DNA of 64,000 nt, from the NCBI GenBank assembly GCA_020846875.1, contig JADLDB010000074.1, positions 62,001 to 126,000 on the forward strand. Direction: 5' to 3'. Of the stretch, positions 7,502-16,233 are shown piece after piece. A program made the translations under genes and the position numbers. Under the pieces are notes generated by a model that saw only the letters and a program-made list of their open reading frames with translations, made no database searches and had not been told where the DNA came from. Numbering within the stretch: the stretch's first letter is position 1; each line of letters starts with the position of its first letter. Source of the DNA: Myxococcales bacterium. Lineage in GTDB: Bacteria; Myxococcota; Myxococcia; Myxococcales; Myxococcaceae.

Positions 7502-9604
7502 TCAGGGCTTGGTGCGGACCTCGACGATCTTGTCGCCTTCCAGCAGCGAGTCGACCACCTCCTGCCCGCTCACCACCTCACCGAAGGCGGTGTAGCGCCC
7601 GTCGAGGTGCGGCTGGGGCGCGGCGGTGACGAAGAACTGCGAGCCGCCGGTGTCCTTGCCGGACAGGGCCATGCCCACCACCCCGCGCCGGTAGGGCCGG
7701 TGGTTCACCTCGCAGCGAATGGTGTACCCCGGGCCGCCCTCACCGTCGCCGCGGGGATCGCCGCCCTGCACCACGAAGTCCGGCACCACCCGGTGGAAGG
7801 TGAGGCCCCGGAAGAAGCCCTTCTTCGCCAGCGTGTACATGCTGGTGGCGGTGTACGGCGCGTCCTGGGCGAACAGCTTCACCTCGAACTCGCCCTTCTC
7901 GGTGGTGAAGACCAGCGCCGGATCCTTCGGCAACGGCGGCGGCTTCACCGCGTCGATCGGCCGCTCCACCCGGCTGGCCACCACCGGCTGACCTTTCAGC
8001 TTCGTCAGCGCCTCGGCGGCCGCGTTGCGGATGGTGGCGTTGCTCGAACCCAGCCAGAGCTCGAGATCGACGATGGCCTCCTTCGCGTCCAGCGTGGCGA
8101 GCGCGTCCGCGATCACTGGCGCCACGTCCACCTGGGTGACGGCCTTCTGCGCCAGGGCGCGGATCTGCGGAATGGCCGTCTTGTCGCCCAGCTTGGCCGA
8201 GGCCGCCGCCGCCGCCGCCGCCAGCACGTGATCGCTGGACACCAGTTGGCTGCGCACCTTGTCCATCGAGGCCGGCGACGGGGTCTCCCCCAGCAGCTCG
8301 ATCGCCGCCAGCTTCACCTTCGGATCGGCGTGGAAGACGAAGGACGCCACCTCGTTGGCCCGCCGGGTGGGATCCTTCGCCGGCACCTGGGCCAGCTCGC
8401 GCAGACCCAGGGCCAGGCGGCGCGGCTCGTCGATGAGGCCGTCCCCGCAGGTCATCACCTCCTGGATCGAGCCGTTGATCCGATCGAGGGCGGCCGCCAG
8501 CCGGCAGTCCAGGTTGGCCGCGTCCTTCTTCACCCGCTGATCGGGCGCGGTGGTGCCGGCCCTGAGCTGTTGCCGGAGGCTGGTGAGGAGCGCCTTGCCC
8601 TGCGCCGGCAGCCCCTGCTGGGCGAGCGCGAGGAGCGGCTGGCCCCCGCCCGCGGTGTCGCCGCGCACCAGCCGCTCGATGCGGAAGGACAGATCCGCCA
8701 GCGCGCCCAGCGCCGGGCACGCCGCCGACCTGCACTTGCCCGCCAGCCTGCCGAGCGAGCGGGTGGCTTCCACCGCCACCCGGTAGTCGGGATCGTCGAT
8801 CAGCCCCTTGAGCGTCACCGCGTCGGTGTCCGTGCCCACCTCGCCCAGGCCCTTGGCGCAGAGGGCGCGGATCTCCGAGGCGTCGTCGGTGGCGCAGATC
8901 ATCAGCGCGGGCCGGGAGGTGGGCGCCTTGGACTGCATGAGCGCGTAGGCGGCGCCGTAGCGGGTGGCGGTGGCCACGTCTTTCCGGATCAACGGGAGCA
9001 GCGCGGTGAGCGCCTTCGCTTCCAGCTTGCCGCCATTCTTCGCCGCCACGCCCAGCGACAGCGCGGCCCGCGCCTGCACGTCGCCCGCCTGGGACAGCCG
9101 CTCCACCAGCCGGTCCTGGGTGGCGGGCGTCACCACCCGGCCCATCGCCTCGAGCAGCGCCAGCTTGACAGTGGGATCCACCTCCGCGGCCTCCGCCGTC
9201 ACCAGCGCGTCGCCCAGCTTCACCTTCACCTCGTCCGCGAGCGGCTCCCAGGCCAGGCCCAACAGGCCGATGGCGAAGGCCGCCTCACCGCGCACCCCGG
9301 GATCCGGATCGCCCAGGCCCTTGAGCAGCGTGTCGGCGGCGGCGGGATCCTGAATGCGCCCCAGCGCCAGCATCGCGCGCCTGCGCAGGAGCGGATCGCG
9401 GTGGGTGAGCGCCTCCTCGAGCAGCCGGCCCGCGCCAAAGGAGCGGCGGTCCTCCAGCTCGGCGACCGCGGAGAGCTCGGAGGACTGCTGCGTCTGCTGC
9501 GGCGGCCGCTGGCCGGCTCCCTTCGCGCCCTGGTCGGGCGTGGTCCAGCGGGGGCAGGCGGTGCAGACAAAGAGGGCAGCGAGCGCGACGAGGCGGGTAC
9601 GCAT
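7502..9604 (-). CDS. Lipoprotein with HEAT repeats and a C-terminal cyclophilin domain
   Basis: 700 residues. The N-terminus (MRTRLVALAALFVCTACP) is a signal peptide with a likely lipidated Cys17, so the protein should be envelope-anchored. Residues about 60-520 are alpha-helical repeats of HEAT/PBS-lyase type, with recurring blocks such as LGRIQDPAAADTLLKGLGDP. The last 155 residues are a cyclophilin peptidyl-prolyl isomerase with the signature FHRVVPDFVVQGGDP and GGSQFFVT. The start is the ATG at 9604; the open frame upstream lacks a signal peptide. The fusion suggests an extracytoplasmic foldase that holds clients on a HEAT scaffold. It is divergently transcribed from the zinc-ribbon gene. 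Confidence 0.9.
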   Translation of the reverse strand: MRTRLVALAALFVCTACPRWTTPDQGAKGAGQRPPQQTQQSSELSAVAELEDRRSFGAGRLLEEALTHRDPLLRRRAMLALGRIQDPAAADTLLKGLGDPDPGVRGEAAFAIGLLGLAWEPLADEVKVKLGDALVTAEAAEVDPTVKLALLEAMGRVVTPATQDRLVERLSQAGDVQARAALSLGVAAKNGGKLEAKALTALLPLIRKDVATATRYGAAYALMQSKAPTSRPALMICATDDASEIRALCAKGLGEVGTDTDAVTLKGLIDDPDYRVAVEATRSLGRLAGKCRSAACPALGALADLSFRIERLVRGDTAGGGQPLLALAQQGLPAQGKALLTSLRQQLRAGTTAPDQRVKKDAANLDCRLAAALDRINGSIQEVMTCGDGLIDEPRRLALGLRELAQVPAKDPTRRANEVASFVFHADPKVKLAAIELLGETPSPASMDKVRSQLVSSDHVLAAAAAAASAKLGDKTAIPQIRALAQKAVTQVDVAPVIADALATLDAKEAIVDLELWLGSSNATIRNAAAEALTKLKGQPVVASRVERPIDAVKPPPLPKDPALVFTTEKGEFEVKLFAQDAPYTATSMYTLAKKGFFRGLTFHRVVPDFVVQGGDPRGDGEGGPGYTIRCEVNHRPYRRGVVGMALSGKDTGGSQFFVTAAPQPHLDGRYTAFGEVVSGQEVVDSLLEGDKIVEVRTKP

Positions 9605-9680
9605 GACCGGGGCGTCTAGAGAGTGCGCGCCGCCTTGTCGAGTGCATTCCGGCCGCGACCGTCTACACTGCGGCCGACCG

Positions 9681-10496
9681 ATGAAGTGCCCTTCCTGCAA
9701 CAGCACGGTGCGCGACGACGCGGCGGTCTGCCCGAAGTGCGACACGGTGCTCGATCCGTCGCTGCTCGACGCCGGCCCACCCGGCGAGGACGAGGCCCCC
9801 GCCCGCCCTGCCCCCCGGCCCGTCGCCTCGAAGCCCGGGGTGAAGAAGGTGCTGAAGAAGCCCGCTCCCGGCAAGCGCCCGGCGGCCAGGCCCGGGGCGC
9901 CGAAGTCCCGCATGCCCGAGGCGCCGGCGCGCGCCGCGAAACAGGAGACGGCCGACTGGCGCTCCCAGGTGTCTCAGTCCGACTGGGACGAGATGCAGCA
10001 GAAGGACAAGGAGAAGTTCGTCGCCGACAAGGGCCTGGATCCCGACGACGTACTCAAGGACGCGCGCGGCTTCTTCGCCGTGCTGTCCTCCTCCGACAAG
10101 CTGGCCTTCTTCGGCACCGCGGCCATGCTGCTGTCCACCTTCTTCCCCTGGAAGGAGACGGTTCAGGACGGTGACGTGCTGGGCCTGCTGTCCGCCGGGA
10201 TCGTGGTGTCGCTGCTCTCGGCGCTGGCCCTGGCCAGCCTGGTGCTGCGGGTGAGGAAGGCGTTCTCGGTGAACCCGCTCCTCCCGTGGATCCTCCAGTT
10301 GGGGTGCTTGGGCTTCGGCATCGTCTGGTGCCTGGTCTACGTGAAGATGTCGTGGGACTCGACCATGGTGCGCAGCCCGATCGGCAACTTCGACATGTGG
10401 GCGTCCAAGCCCACCTTCGGGGTGATCTTCGGCTTCATGGCCGGCGTGGTGGGGACGCTGGGGACGGTGGGCGGGCTCAAGGATCTGGGCCGGTGA
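9681..10496 (+). CDS. Zinc-ribbon membrane protein preceding MoxR
   Basis: 271 residues. Residues 1-20 form a zinc ribbon with two CxxC knuckles (CPSC and CPKC). A Pro/Ala/Lys-rich linker (about 40-90) and a helical stretch containing DWDEMQQKDKEKF follow. The C-terminal part has about four membrane segments (from FFGTAAMLLSTFFPW onward). Its TGA overlaps the GTG of the MoxR gene (GTGA), so translation is coupled. The function is unknown. Position suggests a membrane partner of the MoxR/DUF58 pair. Confidence 0.75.
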   Translation: MKCPSCNSTVRDDAAVCPKCDTVLDPSLLDAGPPGEDEAPARPAPRPVASKPGVKKVLKKPAPGKRPAARPGAPKSRMPEAPARAAKQETADWRSQVSQSDWDEMQQKDKEKFVADKGLDPDDVLKDARGFFAVLSSSDKLAFFGTAAMLLSTFFPWKETVQDGDVLGLLSAGIVVSLLSALALASLVLRVRKAFSVNPLLPWILQLGCLGFGIVWCLVYVKMSWDSTMVRSPIGNFDMWASKPTFGVIFGFMAGVVGTLGTVGGLKDLGR

Positions 10497-11425
10497 AGGC
10501 CACGCCGCTCCAACGGCTGGAGGCCGCGCTGTCCGGCGTGGTGCTGGGGCAGCGCGCGGTGCTGGCCGACTTGATCACCTCCTTTCTCGCCCGCGGCCAC
10601 GTCCTGCTGGAAGGCGTGCCGGGCGTGGCGAAGACGCTCACCGCGCGCACCCTGGCGAAGGCGCTGGGCCTGGCCTTCACCCGCATCCAGTTCACCCCGG
10701 ATCTCATGCCGTCGGACGTGGTGGGCACCAGCGTGTTCCGCCCACAGGACGCCGGCTTCCACCTGGTGAAGGGGCCGATCTTCACCGAGGTGCTAGTGGC
10801 CGACGAGGTGAACCGTACCCCGCCCAAGACGCAGGCCGCGCTGCTGGAGGCGATGGAGGAGCGGCAGGTCACCATCGACGGCGTCACCCACCCGCTGCCC
10901 CCGCACTTCTTCGTGGTGGCCACGCAGAACCCATTGGAGCTGGAGGGCACCTACCCCCTGCCCGAGGCGCAGCTCGATCGCTTCCTGATGCGGGTGCGGG
11001 TGGGTTACCCGGACGCGGCGGCCGAGCTGGAGCTGCTCACCCGGCCGCAGACGGCGCAGGCGGCGCTGGAGCAGGTGGCGCGGGTGCTGCCCTTGGAGGA
11101 GCTCACCGCCCTGCAGGCCGAGGCGGCCAGGGTGCGCTGTGACGAGAGCGTCAGCCGCTACGCGCTGGCCCTGGTGCGGGCCACGCGCGAGTCGCCGAAG
11201 CTGAAGCTGGGGGCGTCGCCGCGGGCGGGCCTGGGGCTGTTGGCGGCGGCGAAGGCGCGCGCGGCGCTGGCCCAGCAGGGCTTCGTCACCCCGGACGAGG
11301 TGAAGGCAGTAGCGCCGTCGGTGTTGAACCACCGGCTGGTGGTGAAGGCCGAGGCCGAGGTGGACGGAGTGTCGGCCGACGACGTGATCGCCTCGCTGCT
11401 CGAGTCCGTCGAGATCCCGCGGTGA
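10493..11425 (+). CDS. MoxR-family AAA+ ATPase
   Basis: 310 residues beginning at a GTG inside the GTGA overlap with the preceding gene. Walker A is LLEGVPGVAKT, Walker B is VLVADEVNRTPPKTQAALLEAMEE, and sensor 1 is FVVATQNPLELEGTYPLPEAQLDRF broken into family-typical blocks. Arginine-finger and C-terminal lid segments follow. MoxR ATPases act as chaperones that assemble metal- or protein-dependent complexes together with VWA/DUF58 proteins. The DUF58 gene follows directly with another 4-base overlap, forming the standard pair. Confidence 0.93.
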   Translation: MKATPLQRLEAALSGVVLGQRAVLADLITSFLARGHVLLEGVPGVAKTLTARTLAKALGLAFTRIQFTPDLMPSDVVGTSVFRPQDAGFHLVKGPIFTEVLVADEVNRTPPKTQAALLEAMEERQVTIDGVTHPLPPHFFVVATQNPLELEGTYPLPEAQLDRFLMRVRVGYPDAAAELELLTRPQTAQAALEQVARVLPLEELTALQAEAARVRCDESVSRYALALVRATRESPKLKLGASPRAGLGLLAAAKARAALAQQGFVTPDEVKAVAPSVLNHRLVVKAEAEVDGVSADDVIASLLESVEIPR

Positions 11426-12753
11426 GGTCCGCGGTGAGCGGCCGTCCCGTCCCCACGCAGCGCGCGCTGGTGATCGCCGCCGCCGGTCTGCTGCCCGCGT
11501 CCCTGGCGCTCTTCGCGCCGCCGCTCGCGTGGGCTGCGCTGGCGGTGGATCTCGCGTTGCTCCTCCTGGTGGCGGCGGACTTCCTGCGCGCGCCCGGCGA
11601 GGAAGCTCTCCGCGTGGAGCGGCGGGTGGAGCCCAACCTCTCCTCGGGGGTGCCGAACCGGGTGCGGCTGTTGCTCTCGCAGGCCCCCGGCGCGCGCGGC
11701 GAGCTGGTGGGCGAGCTGCGCGATCTCGTCGGCCCCGGGCCGCTGGTGGAAGGACACCGCCAGCCGTTCGCCTTCGAGGGGCGAGCCAGCCTGGAGTACT
11801 CGGTGACGCCTCGCACGCGCGGCGACCTGCTGCTGGGGCCCTTGACGGTGCGGCTCCTGGGCCCGCTGGGGCTGTGCGCGCGGCAGCTCACCCTGCCCCT
11901 CACGCACGCGGTGAAGGTGTTCCCGGATCTCTCCGCGCTGTCGAAGGACGCGCTGGCGCTGGCGCGCTCCAACGAGGACGCGGCGCGGCGGGTGATGCGG
12001 GTGCGCGCTGAAGGCCGGGAGTTCGAGTCGCTGCGCGAGTACCGTCTCGGGGACGATCGCCGCACCATCGACTGGAAGGCGACGGCCAGGAAGGCGCGGC
12101 CCTTCGTCCGGGTGCACCAGCCCGAGCGTAACCAGCAGGTGCTGCTCCTGCTGGACTGCGGGCGGCACATGGCCGGGGAGGTGGACGGCCGGCGCAAGCT
12201 GGATCACGCGGTGGACGCGGCACTGCGGGTGGCGCGGGTGTCGCTCGATCGCGGCGACCTGGTGGGCGTGCTGGCGTACGGCGCGGCGGTACAGGCGTGG
12301 CTGCCGGCGCGCAAGGGCCGCGAGCAGCTCCGGGCGATCGCCCACGCGCTGTACCGGGTGCAGGCCACGCTGGAGGAGAGCGACCTGGGCAGCGCGCTCG
12401 AACTCGCCTTCGCGCGCGGGGTGCGGCGAACGCTGGTGCTGGTGATGACGGATCTGTTGGACGCGGACTCCTCGGCGGCGCTGGTGAAGCGCACCGCGCG
12501 CCTGGTGCCCCGGCACCTTCCCCTCATCGCCTCCCTGCGGGACGAGGCGGTGCATCGGACCGCCACCCGGGCGCCGGAGGATCGCCTCGCGGCCTATGAG
12601 CGCTTCGTCGCCTCTCGGCTGGAGGACGACGCGCGGGCCACGGTGGCCCGACTGCGGGAAGCGGGCGCACGGGTGCTGCGGGCGTCGGCGGCGGACTTCG
12701 GGGCGGCGACGGTGGGCGCCTACCTCGATCTCAAGGGGCGCGGGGTGCTGTAG
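11422..12753 (+). CDS. DUF58 membrane-anchored VWA-like protein
   Basis: 443 residues with a GTG start overlapping the moxR stop. Two N-terminal membrane segments (about 15-55) precede an Ig-like beta region. The DUF58 motif REYRLGDDRRTIDWKATAR lies around residues 205-225. The following VWA-like segment has LLLLDCGRHM in place of the MIDAS DxSxS, so the metal site is degenerate, as is usual for DUF58. With MoxR it likely forms a chaperone module at the inner membrane. Confidence 0.9.
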   Translation: MRSAVSGRPVPTQRALVIAAAGLLPASLALFAPPLAWAALAVDLALLLLVAADFLRAPGEEALRVERRVEPNLSSGVPNRVRLLLSQAPGARGELVGELRDLVGPGPLVEGHRQPFAFEGRASLEYSVTPRTRGDLLLGPLTVRLLGPLGLCARQLTLPLTHAVKVFPDLSALSKDALALARSNEDAARRVMRVRAEGREFESLREYRLGDDRRTIDWKATARKARPFVRVHQPERNQQVLLLLDCGRHMAGEVDGRRKLDHAVDAALRVARVSLDRGDLVGVLAYGAAVQAWLPARKGREQLRAIAHALYRVQATLEESDLGSALELAFARGVRRTLVLVMTDLLDADSSAALVKRTARLVPRHLPLIASLRDEAVHRTATRAPEDRLAAYERFVASRLEDDARATVARLREAGARVLRASAADFGAATVGAYLDLKGRGVL

Positions 12754-12796
12754 GCGCGAAGACGAGCTCGAGGCCAGCCAGGGCGGCGCTGCCTCG

Positions 12797-14506
12797 TCAT
12801 GCGCCCTCGTAGATCACCGGCTCCCGCGGCCGCGGCACCGGATGCGCCAGCGCCACGTCCCGCCCGGACAGCTCACGCTGGGCAGCGAGCGCGCGGTCCA
12901 CCACCTCCGCTACCAGCTCCCGATCGGCGGGCGACAACCTCCGCTCGGAGCGCAGCGTGAGGTGAGTCACCAGCGTGTCGGGCAGCGCGCGCAGCAGCAC
13001 CTCGAGGCCCTCCCATTCCTCTGCCTCGAGCAAAAGCGCGAGCCGCCCCAACCTCCCGCGCTCATCGCGGCTGAAGGTGAGCCGAAAGGTGCCCGCCCAG
13101 CGCGCCGGCCACACCGTGGCGGAGGCCACCAGCTCCAGGCACTCCAGCTTCCCGCGCGCGTCGAGTTCGCCCACCAGCGCGCCCACCCGAGGGAGGCGTG
13201 AGGGCCGCCGCTCACTGACGAGCCGGCCAGGAGAGCTGGCGAACGGCGCGGGCACCGTCACGTCCAGTTGCAACCGGGCGATCCGCCCCACCAGCGAAGA
13301 GCCGAGGTACCAGCTCACGGCGTTCTCGGTGTCGCCGCGCAGCCGCAGCGAGTGGAGCCGGAAGGACGGCACAGGGACGTCAGGCCCGGCCAGGGAGGCG
13401 AACTCGAGCAGCGCGAGGCGCTCGAGCGGGCAGCGGCGCGCGAGCTCGATGAAGGTCGGCACCGAGACGCCGAGGATCGAGTGGATCTTCTCGAGCCCAG
13501 GCGCGGCGAGGAAGGTGGACAGCCCCAGCGCCAGCCCGCCTGCGTCCAGGACCTCCAGGGTGGACCAGGCGCGGCGCTCCGGATCGGGCTGGCGGGTGGC
13601 CAGCCGCGCCTCGGACACGAAGCCCCGCCGGAAGACGACCGGGAGCGCCACCTGCCCGGCCAGATCGCCCACCCAGCGCATGCCGGACGCCGCCAGCAGC
13701 CGCCCCATCCGCTCCGACTTCCCCAGCGTCAGCTCGCCCCGCTCGTGCGCGAACTGCAGCGAGATGAACTCGCCGCGGGGATCGCCGGCCTCAGCCAGCG
13801 CGTCCGCCAGCACCAGCCGTGGCCCGTCGCTCGACGGATCCGCCCACACCGCCTCCAGCAGGCGCTCGGCGATGGCCTCGTTGGGGCTGACCCGCTCCCC
13901 CAGCAGCACGAGGAGCCGCCGCGTCTCGGCGTCCAGCGCCGGCTCCACCGGGAAGCGGCCCGACCACGCGGCGAGGATCGGCTGGAAGATGTTTGCGAAG
14001 CGCGCCTCGGCGAAGAGGAGCGGAGCGCCGCGGGGCGGTGGCTCCTGGGGGATGCGCGCCGCGGCCTCGGGAGATCCCCAGTCAAGGAGCTGCTCGAAGA
14101 CCAGGCCCCAGAAGCGGTTGCCGGCCCCCGAGAGGAAGCGCTGGCCGGTGTCCAGCTCCAGCAGCGCGAGGACGATGCGCGGATCCGGCCCGAAGCGCGC
14201 AAGCTTCTCCAGCCGGGCGATGGCGTCGGCGGGCCGCTTCGTCCAGGGGGTGGCGAGCAGCGTCGGCAGGTCTCGCGGATCCGCGGCCGACGCCACCTCG
14301 TGCCATCGCTCCTCACGGAGCCGCTGAGTGGCGCCAGAGATCGCCTCCGCGGGAAGCGCCTGGGAGAGGGCCTGGGCCAGCCGGGAGAGCTGCGAGGACG
14401 GGAGGAGCGCCCACGCGCGACAGACGAAGAGGAGCGCCTCCTCCAGCGAGGCGGCGGCCTTCGCGTGCTCGAGCACGTGCCGGGCATGGCCTTCGGGTGT
14501 GTTCAT
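12797..14506 (-). CDS. TIGR02996 repeat-companion domain protein
   Basis: 569 residues from the ATG at 14506. The block LLEAVWADPSSDGPRLVLADALAEAGDPRGEFISLQ (read in pieces, about residues 245-285) is a clear TIGR02996 domain, which in myxobacteria and planctomycetes accompanies leucine-rich-repeat-like tracts. The remaining C-terminal half alternates short Leu-rich units (LERLALLEFASLAG and similar), consistent with degenerate LRR. The N-terminal 200 residues are helical and unrecognised. No signal peptide. Function unknown, probably protein binding. Only 30 bases separate its start from the divergent nucleotidyltransferase gene. Confidence 0.75.
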   Translation of the reverse strand: MNTPEGHARHVLEHAKAAASLEEALLFVCRAWALLPSSQLSRLAQALSQALPAEAISGATQRLREERWHEVASAADPRDLPTLLATPWTKRPADAIARLEKLARFGPDPRIVLALLELDTGQRFLSGAGNRFWGLVFEQLLDWGSPEAAARIPQEPPPRGAPLLFAEARFANIFQPILAAWSGRFPVEPALDAETRRLLVLLGERVSPNEAIAERLLEAVWADPSSDGPRLVLADALAEAGDPRGEFISLQFAHERGELTLGKSERMGRLLAASGMRWVGDLAGQVALPVVFRRGFVSEARLATRQPDPERRAWSTLEVLDAGGLALGLSTFLAAPGLEKIHSILGVSVPTFIELARRCPLERLALLEFASLAGPDVPVPSFRLHSLRLRGDTENAVSWYLGSSLVGRIARLQLDVTVPAPFASSPGRLVSERRPSRLPRVGALVGELDARGKLECLELVASATVWPARWAGTFRLTFSRDERGRLGRLALLLEAEEWEGLEVLLRALPDTLVTHLTLRSERRLSPADRELVAEVVDRALAAQRELSGRDVALAHPVPRPREPVIYEGA

Positions 14507-14536
14507 CGCGTCCGCGGAACATCGTACGCTGCCGCC

Positions 14537-15001
14537 GTGGATCTGCTGGCAGAACTCGAGCGCATCGTCGATGCGATGGGGCGCGAGCAGATCGACTTCG
14601 CCCTGTGCGGTGGGCTCGCCGTGAACATCTACGGGCACGTCCGCGCCACGAGGAACCTCGACTTCCTCGTGCGCCGTGAAGCGGTCGATCGCCTCCGCGA
14701 CACGGCGGCCGGGTTGGGCTTCGAACTCCGGTCCGGCCGAATCTCCTTCGGCGCCGGGACGAAGAACGAGCGCGAGGTGTGGCGCCTCTCGAAGCCGGAC
14801 GGCCCGTCCCTCGTCAGCCTCGACCTCCTCGTCGTAACGCCAGTCTTCGAGCCCGTCTGGGAGTCCCGCCAGTCCGTCGAGTGGCGGGGACGCAGGCTCG
14901 GCATCGTCTCGTTGGGCGGGCTGGCGCTGATGAAGCGCCTCGCCTCGCGCAAGCAGGGCCTGGCCGACCTCGAAGCGCTCGGACTGGAGCAGGCCCCATG
15001 A
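14537..15001 (+). CDS. Nucleotidyltransferase-fold protein (AbiEii/DUF6036-like)
   Basis: 154 residues from a GTG at 14537. FALCGGLAVNIYGHVRATRN followed by LDFLV matches the GG-x-A and metal-binding strand of small nucleotidyltransferases. The family pattern D-h-D reads N-L-D here, so the first metal-binding Asp is Asn. A third acidic residue is present in SLDLLVV. Such proteins modify tRNA or proteins or act in toxin-antitoxin pairs. Its stop overlaps the ATG of the next gene (ATGA at 14998-15001), so the two form a translationally coupled pair. The Asn change may mean a binding rather than catalytic role. Confidence 0.72.
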   Translation: MDLLAELERIVDAMGREQIDFALCGGLAVNIYGHVRATRNLDFLVRREAVDRLRDTAAGLGFELRSGRISFGAGTKNEREVWRLSKPDGPSLVSLDLLVVTPVFEPVWESRQSVEWRGRRLGIVSLGGLALMKRLASRKQGLADLEALGLEQAP

Positions 15002-15426
15002 TGCCGACCGCCGAGCAGGTGGAGTTACGGCTCTCGGAGCTGGGTGCGCTCTGCAGACTCTCGGACTCGCTGCTGACCGCCCGCGGCCCGCTGCTCAGCT
15101 GGCAGCAGCTCGCGGCGCGCGGACTGCCGCTCTTGGCGCCCGAGCGCTTCGAGGCCTGGCCCCTCGAGGACGGCGACCAGGCCTGGAGGGTGGGGCCGTC
15201 GCTTTCGATCCATCACGTCGGGGAGATCTACACGGCCTCACTCGGCAGGCCCGGCTCCTCGATGCCGCTCCTCGCCACGTTGGTCGGCGTTCTGGCCGAA
15301 GGCGCCCGCCTCGATTCGCTGAGCCCCCAGACGTCCGGCGTGGTGGTCGTCCGCCTTCACCGGGGAACGCTGGGCGCCGGCTCCAGCCTGATCGACGGCC
15401 GGCTCCTCGACCTCGTCGGCCCCTGA
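14998..15426 (+). CDS. Hypothetical protein coupled to the nucleotidyltransferase gene
   Basis: 142 residues starting at ATGATG inside the overlap with the upstream gene. No family is recognised. The protein starts with a helical, acidic segment (EQVELRLSELGALCRLSDS), has an alternating strand-like centre, and ends with VVVVRLHRGTLGAGSSLID. There is no signal peptide or membrane segment, so it is probably cytoplasmic. The coupling suggests a partner or regulator of the nucleotidyltransferase-fold protein. It ends 3 bases from the converging hydrolase gene. Confidence 0.6.
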   Translation: MMPTAEQVELRLSELGALCRLSDSLLTARGPLLSWQQLAARGLPLLAPERFEAWPLEDGDQAWRVGPSLSIHHVGEIYTASLGRPGSSMPLLATLVGVLAEGARLDSLSPQTSGVVVVRLHRGTLGAGSSLIDGRLLDLVGP

Positions 15427-15429
15427 AGA

Positions 15430-16233
15430 TCAGCGCGGCGCGCTCGCGAAGAAGGCCTCGGCCATGGCCACCACCCACTCCGGCCGCGTCCGCACCGTCT
15501 CGTGCCCGGTGGCGGGGAGGATCGCCAACGCGCTCCCCTTGAGCCGCCGGTGCATGTCCAGGGTGTGCTCGAGGGTGACGATGTCCTTGTCGCCGGCCAT
15601 CACCAGCACCGGGCGCTTTACGTCGGTGAGCTCCTCCATCGGGCGCGCCCAGTCCGTCCACAGCCGGCGCAGCTTCTCGGCGAAGGCGGGCCAGCGCTCC
15701 GGCGTCGGGTAGCCCTTCTTCGCCGGCCAGTCGGACGTCTTCGAGGTGGCCAGCCACTTGAGCAGCTCGGGCTTCACCCCGTCGGCCCGCCAGTTGGCCC
15801 CGGTCACCACCACCGCGTGCACCAGCTCCGGGTGCGCGCGCGCGAGAAGGAGCGCCACGATGCCCCCGTCGCTCCAGCCGAGCACGTCCACCGGCCCCGG
15901 CTTGCGCTGCGCCAGGAAGGCCGCGGTGTCCTCGGCCATCTGCTCGTAGGTGAGCGGGCGATCGAGATCCGCGGTGTGGCCGTGTCCCTGCTGCTCCGGC
16001 GCCAGCACCACGTGGCCCTTCGCCAACCGCGGCAACACCTGGCTCCAGGTGCCGTCGATGCTGGATGCGCCGCCGTGGAGCAGCAGCACCGGCGTCCCCG
16101 AGGTGCCGTGCACCTCGAAGTACATGGACAGGCCCCCGGGGAGCGCGGCGAATTCCCCCTTCGGCGGCGGCGCGGCAAAGAGGAGGACGACGAGGCAGGA
16201 GATCACCATGCGCAGCAGCTTAGGCGCGCTCAC
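15430..16233 (-). CDS. Secreted alpha/beta hydrolase
   Basis: 267 residues. A hydrophobic leader (MVISCLVVLLFAA) is followed by an alpha/beta-hydrolase fold: oxyanion loop LLLHGGASS, nucleophile elbow GWSDGG, acid in MAGDKDIV, and His in ATGHETV. It is a serine hydrolase likely exported to the periplasm. I chose the GTG at 16233 because it overlaps the upstream stop (GTGA). An ATG at 16209 would start directly at the leader and is an alternative. It follows the thioredoxin-like lipoprotein in what looks like one transcript. Substrate unknown. Confidence 0.85.
   Translation of the reverse strand: MSAPKLLRMVISCLVVLLFAAPPPKGEFAALPGGLSMYFEVHGTSGTPVLLLHGGASSIDGTWSQVLPRLAKGHVVLAPEQQGHGHTADLDRPLTYEQMAEDTAAFLAQRKPGPVDVLGWSDGGIVALLLARAHPELVHAVVVTGANWRADGVKPELLKWLATSKTSDWPAKKGYPTPERWPAFAEKLRRLWTDWARPMEELTDVKRPVLVMAGDKDIVTLEHTLDMHRRLKGSALAILPATGHETVRTRPEWVVAMAEAFFASAPR

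Noticed and set aside
14779-15001. Upstream extension of the 142-residue protein
   Set aside because: It would overlap the nucleotidyltransferase gene over 220 bases; the ATGA overlap start fits better.
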